Source of the DNA: Chondrosia reniformis
Taxonomy: Eukaryota > Porifera > Demospongiae > Chondrillida > Chondrillidae
Direction of reading: 5' to 3'
Assembly: GCA_947172415.1 (NCBI GenBank)
Contig: OX359190.1
Coordinates: forward strand, 2,542,001-2,606,000
DNA: 64,000 bases
Shown here one piece after another: positions 60,300 to 64,000 of this stretch. Position numbers and translations under genes: made by a program. The notes beneath the pieces are model-generated. The model worked only from the letters and a program-made list of their open reading frames with translations. It did not search any database and was not told the DNA's origin. Within the stretch, counting starts at the first letter, position 1, and every line of letters starts with the position of its first letter.

Positions 60300-62338
60300 G
60301 GTTCCAGAGGACCTGTAGTTGGTCCTGGTAACTCGGGACAACAGGGTCTACCTGGAACATGTGGAGATTGTGGTGCAACTGGTGCAGCTGGTGCAGCTGG
60401 TGAACAAGGAGCTGATGAATCTGCTGGTCCTGCTGGTCCACAGGGAATTACTGGTCCTAAAGGTCAGACTGGAGAACCAGGGTCAACGTGGCAAAGATGG
60501 CAGACCTGAAGGTATACTTATGATTAGTCTCGTGCCCAGCCCCACTTCCGCAATAATGGCTGCCGCCTGCGTAAAGTGGGTCTGGTCCATCATCGAGCAG
60601 GTAATTTTCAAGAGTGTGCTCCTTGTAATATAAGCTTTTGATCATTTCTCTCCAATATGGAACGGTTAAGAGTGATTCTGGACTGAAATACACTAGCTGC
60701 ATATCACCTGCTCGATGATGGACGCTTCTAGAGTGATATCAAGGCAAGGAACTGAAACACAGCTGTCCATTTCGCGCCAACGCGGTGTCGAAACTCATAC
60801 AATTATTTCCTACTGTATTTATTATACTATTATTATAATATTTTCGAGCAATCTGATTGGCCCGCCAGAATCCTGGTATGCTGAGTCAGCAAGACCAAGA
60901 AATGCGGCGAAATGTGCCAGACCCACTTTACGCAGGCGGCAGCCATTATTGCGGAAGTAGGGCTGGGCACGAGACTAACTTATGATTGGTAACTATGCAG
61001 GACCAAGTGTGTTTAATCTGTTACCATGGTTACATAAGTCAATTCATGTTGTGTCCTTAGGTGCAGGGAGCTGAGGATCCCATTAGTGCTACGGGAATAA
61101 GAGGTGATCTTGATGCACCAGTAAGCTGTCATACATACAAAGTATTATCATGAATATCTGACTGTCCATTATACAAAGTGACTTGCATTCCTACGACTGT
61201 AGGGTCTGACAGGTGCTCAAGGTCCTGCTGGAAGTCCAGGAGATGATGGAGCAGCAGGACGTGTGGGACACCAAGGAGCCGGATGTGCAAGAAGAGGGTC
61301 TGGAGATGGTGGACCTACGGGAGCCCAAGGAGCTAATGGTACTGATGGTGGTCTAATAGGGCTTAAGGGTGCTAGGGGAATGTGTGGTGAGCCAGGAGAT
61401 GTTGGAGAACTGGGTGATGCTGGAGATGTGGGCATATATAGAAGGAAATGTTGGTCTCCCTGGTCCACAAGGACCTGCTGTAAGTATATGTGTGGAATGT
61501 ATTGCTGATCGTTGATAGTATTTGATGACTTGTGCAGTGTTGCACACTCTGTAAAATATCAATATTCTTTTTTACACTCTATGATGCATAATTATTAGAC
61601 TGTCATCAACTAGAGTGCTCTTCTCCCTGTTACTGTACAGGGCAGTGAGGGTGGACCTGGTTTAGCTGGAGGTGAAGGGCTATGGGTGATGATGGAACAG
61701 TGGGAAGTGCTGGTCCCCAAGGTGCCCAAGGAGAACCAGGTGACATGGGTCCAGTGGGTCCACAAGGCTTCCGAAGTGCTGATGGATGGCCAGGTCGTGA
61801 AGTGTAAGTAAACCTCTATGTTGGAGAACTGGGTGATGCTGGAGATGTGGGCGTTTAACAGGAAATGTTGGTCTCCCTGGTCCAAAAGGACCTGCTATAA
61901 GTATATGTGTGAAATATATTGTTGATCTTTGATAGTTAGTGTTGTACACTCTGTAATATAATAAGAATTCCTTTTGCATAATTATTAAACTAGTCCTTTC
62001 TTCAAAACTTGTCTGAAATATAGTTAGTGAGCTAGTATGCTGTGTGGTGTACCTCCATTGCTATATATATGTGGTGTGCTATATGTAGTGACCCCACTGG
62101 TCCAACTGGTGGTTCTGGTGAATGTGAACCTGGTGGAGAACACGGAACTGGGGTTTCATCTGGACCAAGTGCAGCAAGAGGTCAGGTGGGTGACCATGGC
62201 AACCATGGAACTGATGGTAATCGTGGAGAACACATTGTCAGGGAGATCCTGAAGACACTGGTGCAAGAGGTCCTCCTGGACCACCAGGTCCATCTGTATG
62301 GTCCACCTGGAGACATTGGTGCAAGAGGTCACATATTT
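60300..62338 (+). pseudogene. Collagen gene fragments, unit 3
   Basis: Gly-X-Y pieces: 60300-60490 ('[19 protein letters not shown]', '[14 protein letters not shown]', '[13 protein letters not shown]'), 61200-61480 ('GAQGPAGSPGDDGAAG', 'GTDGGLIGLKGARGMCGEP'), 61640-61805 (frameshift at the same place as in unit 1) and 62085-62338. It is better preserved than unit 1: the 61200-61430 stretch is fully open while its counterpart at 17050 has a stop. Even so, frameshifts (after 60490, at about 61440, 61675 and 62235) and the MULE-like insertion at 60525 rule out a continuous product. The structural protein of origin would be a collagen of the extracellular matrix. Confidence 0.75.
60525..60977. 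mobile_element. MULE-like non-autonomous DNA transposon (MITE)
   Basis: The termini are inverted repeats of about 60 bp with one mismatch (tagtctcgtgcccagcc... at the left, its complement at the right). It is flanked by the 9-bp direct repeat acttatgat (60516-60524 and 60978-60986). Long TIRs plus a 9-bp duplication are the Mutator/MULE signature. A nested inverted pair ('ccatcatcgagcaggt' at about 60589; its complement at about 60704) lies inside. No transposase frame. It interrupts a collagen piece. Confidence 0.88.
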
Positions 62339-62415
62339 GTAAGTTAAATGCTGATTCGGACCTTATTTAAAGAACTCTTATTTCTATTGCTCAATAACTA
62401 GACAATTTATCATGA

Positions 62416-63760
<1,345 letters not shown>

Positions 63761-64000
63761 GTGAGAAGATTTACTGTTATAGTATTTTTAGAAGTTTTGT
63801 AACTTCCACATCATTGTAGCTATAAAGAGCCATGGGTTAAAATGTATAAAGGATAATCCGTTCAATTAGTGTTACTTAATGCTGAAGAAATCATCATATT
63901 CATAATGACTGCAACTAGAATACCTCCCTATCAATAAAGTGATAGGAGTTATTTGTTGCATTCATTTTGATACTGTAACTGGCTATTTGAGCATCAGCAT

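Overview
The window looks like animal nuclear DNA: AT-rich, with genes split by many short GT-AG introns, microsatellites and several classes of transposable-element relics. No bacterial or viral gene organisation is visible. The gene content (a selenocysteine-containing selenoprotein O, collagen/Ig fragments, Kelch proteins, and Roco-like GTPases with CARD domains) fits an early-branching invertebrate, plausibly a demosponge such as Amphimedon. That placement is inference.

The whole window is a tandem array of one unit of roughly 21-23 kb, present about 2.8 times. In + order each unit holds: (1) selenoprotein O (SELENOO) exons on +, ending in an in-frame TGA, two Ser codons, TAG and a downstream SECIS-like hairpin; (2) a convergent minus-strand gene with P-loop GTPase, COR-like and CARD regions; (3) a minus-strand Kelch exon with a tiny first exon, which may be the 5' part of gene 2; (4) a plus-strand zone of broken collagen/Ig exons; then the next SELENOO copy. 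SELENOO copies: A (281-2839, left end outside the window), B (18304-23441), C (38682-46522), D (62499 to the right edge). Roco-CARD copies: 3897-7087, 24802-29413, 48047-52832. Kelch copies: 12218-13754, 34362-35991, 55431-57037.

The copies have diverged in telling ways. Roco copy 2 carries nonsense codons. The linker inside the GTPase domain is a copy-specific repeat. CARD exons come as linker+CARD cassettes that were duplicated, truncated or left as relics. SELENOO copy C keeps two upstream exons, while B and D have collagen relics in that place. A 5'-truncated LINE sits only in unit 1, a Helitron-like fragment only in unit 2, a hammerhead-ribozyme-bearing insertion only in unit 3, and a SINE-like element in the SELENOO downstream region of copies B and C only.

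The points I consider most notable are the three parallel selenocysteine TGA + SECIS-like pairs, a hammerhead ribozyme motif with complete core at 48461-48512, and the array of possible Kelch-Roco-CARD genes that looks like a rapidly diversifying innate-sensor locus. Functional statements rest on motif recognition by eye; no database search was run.
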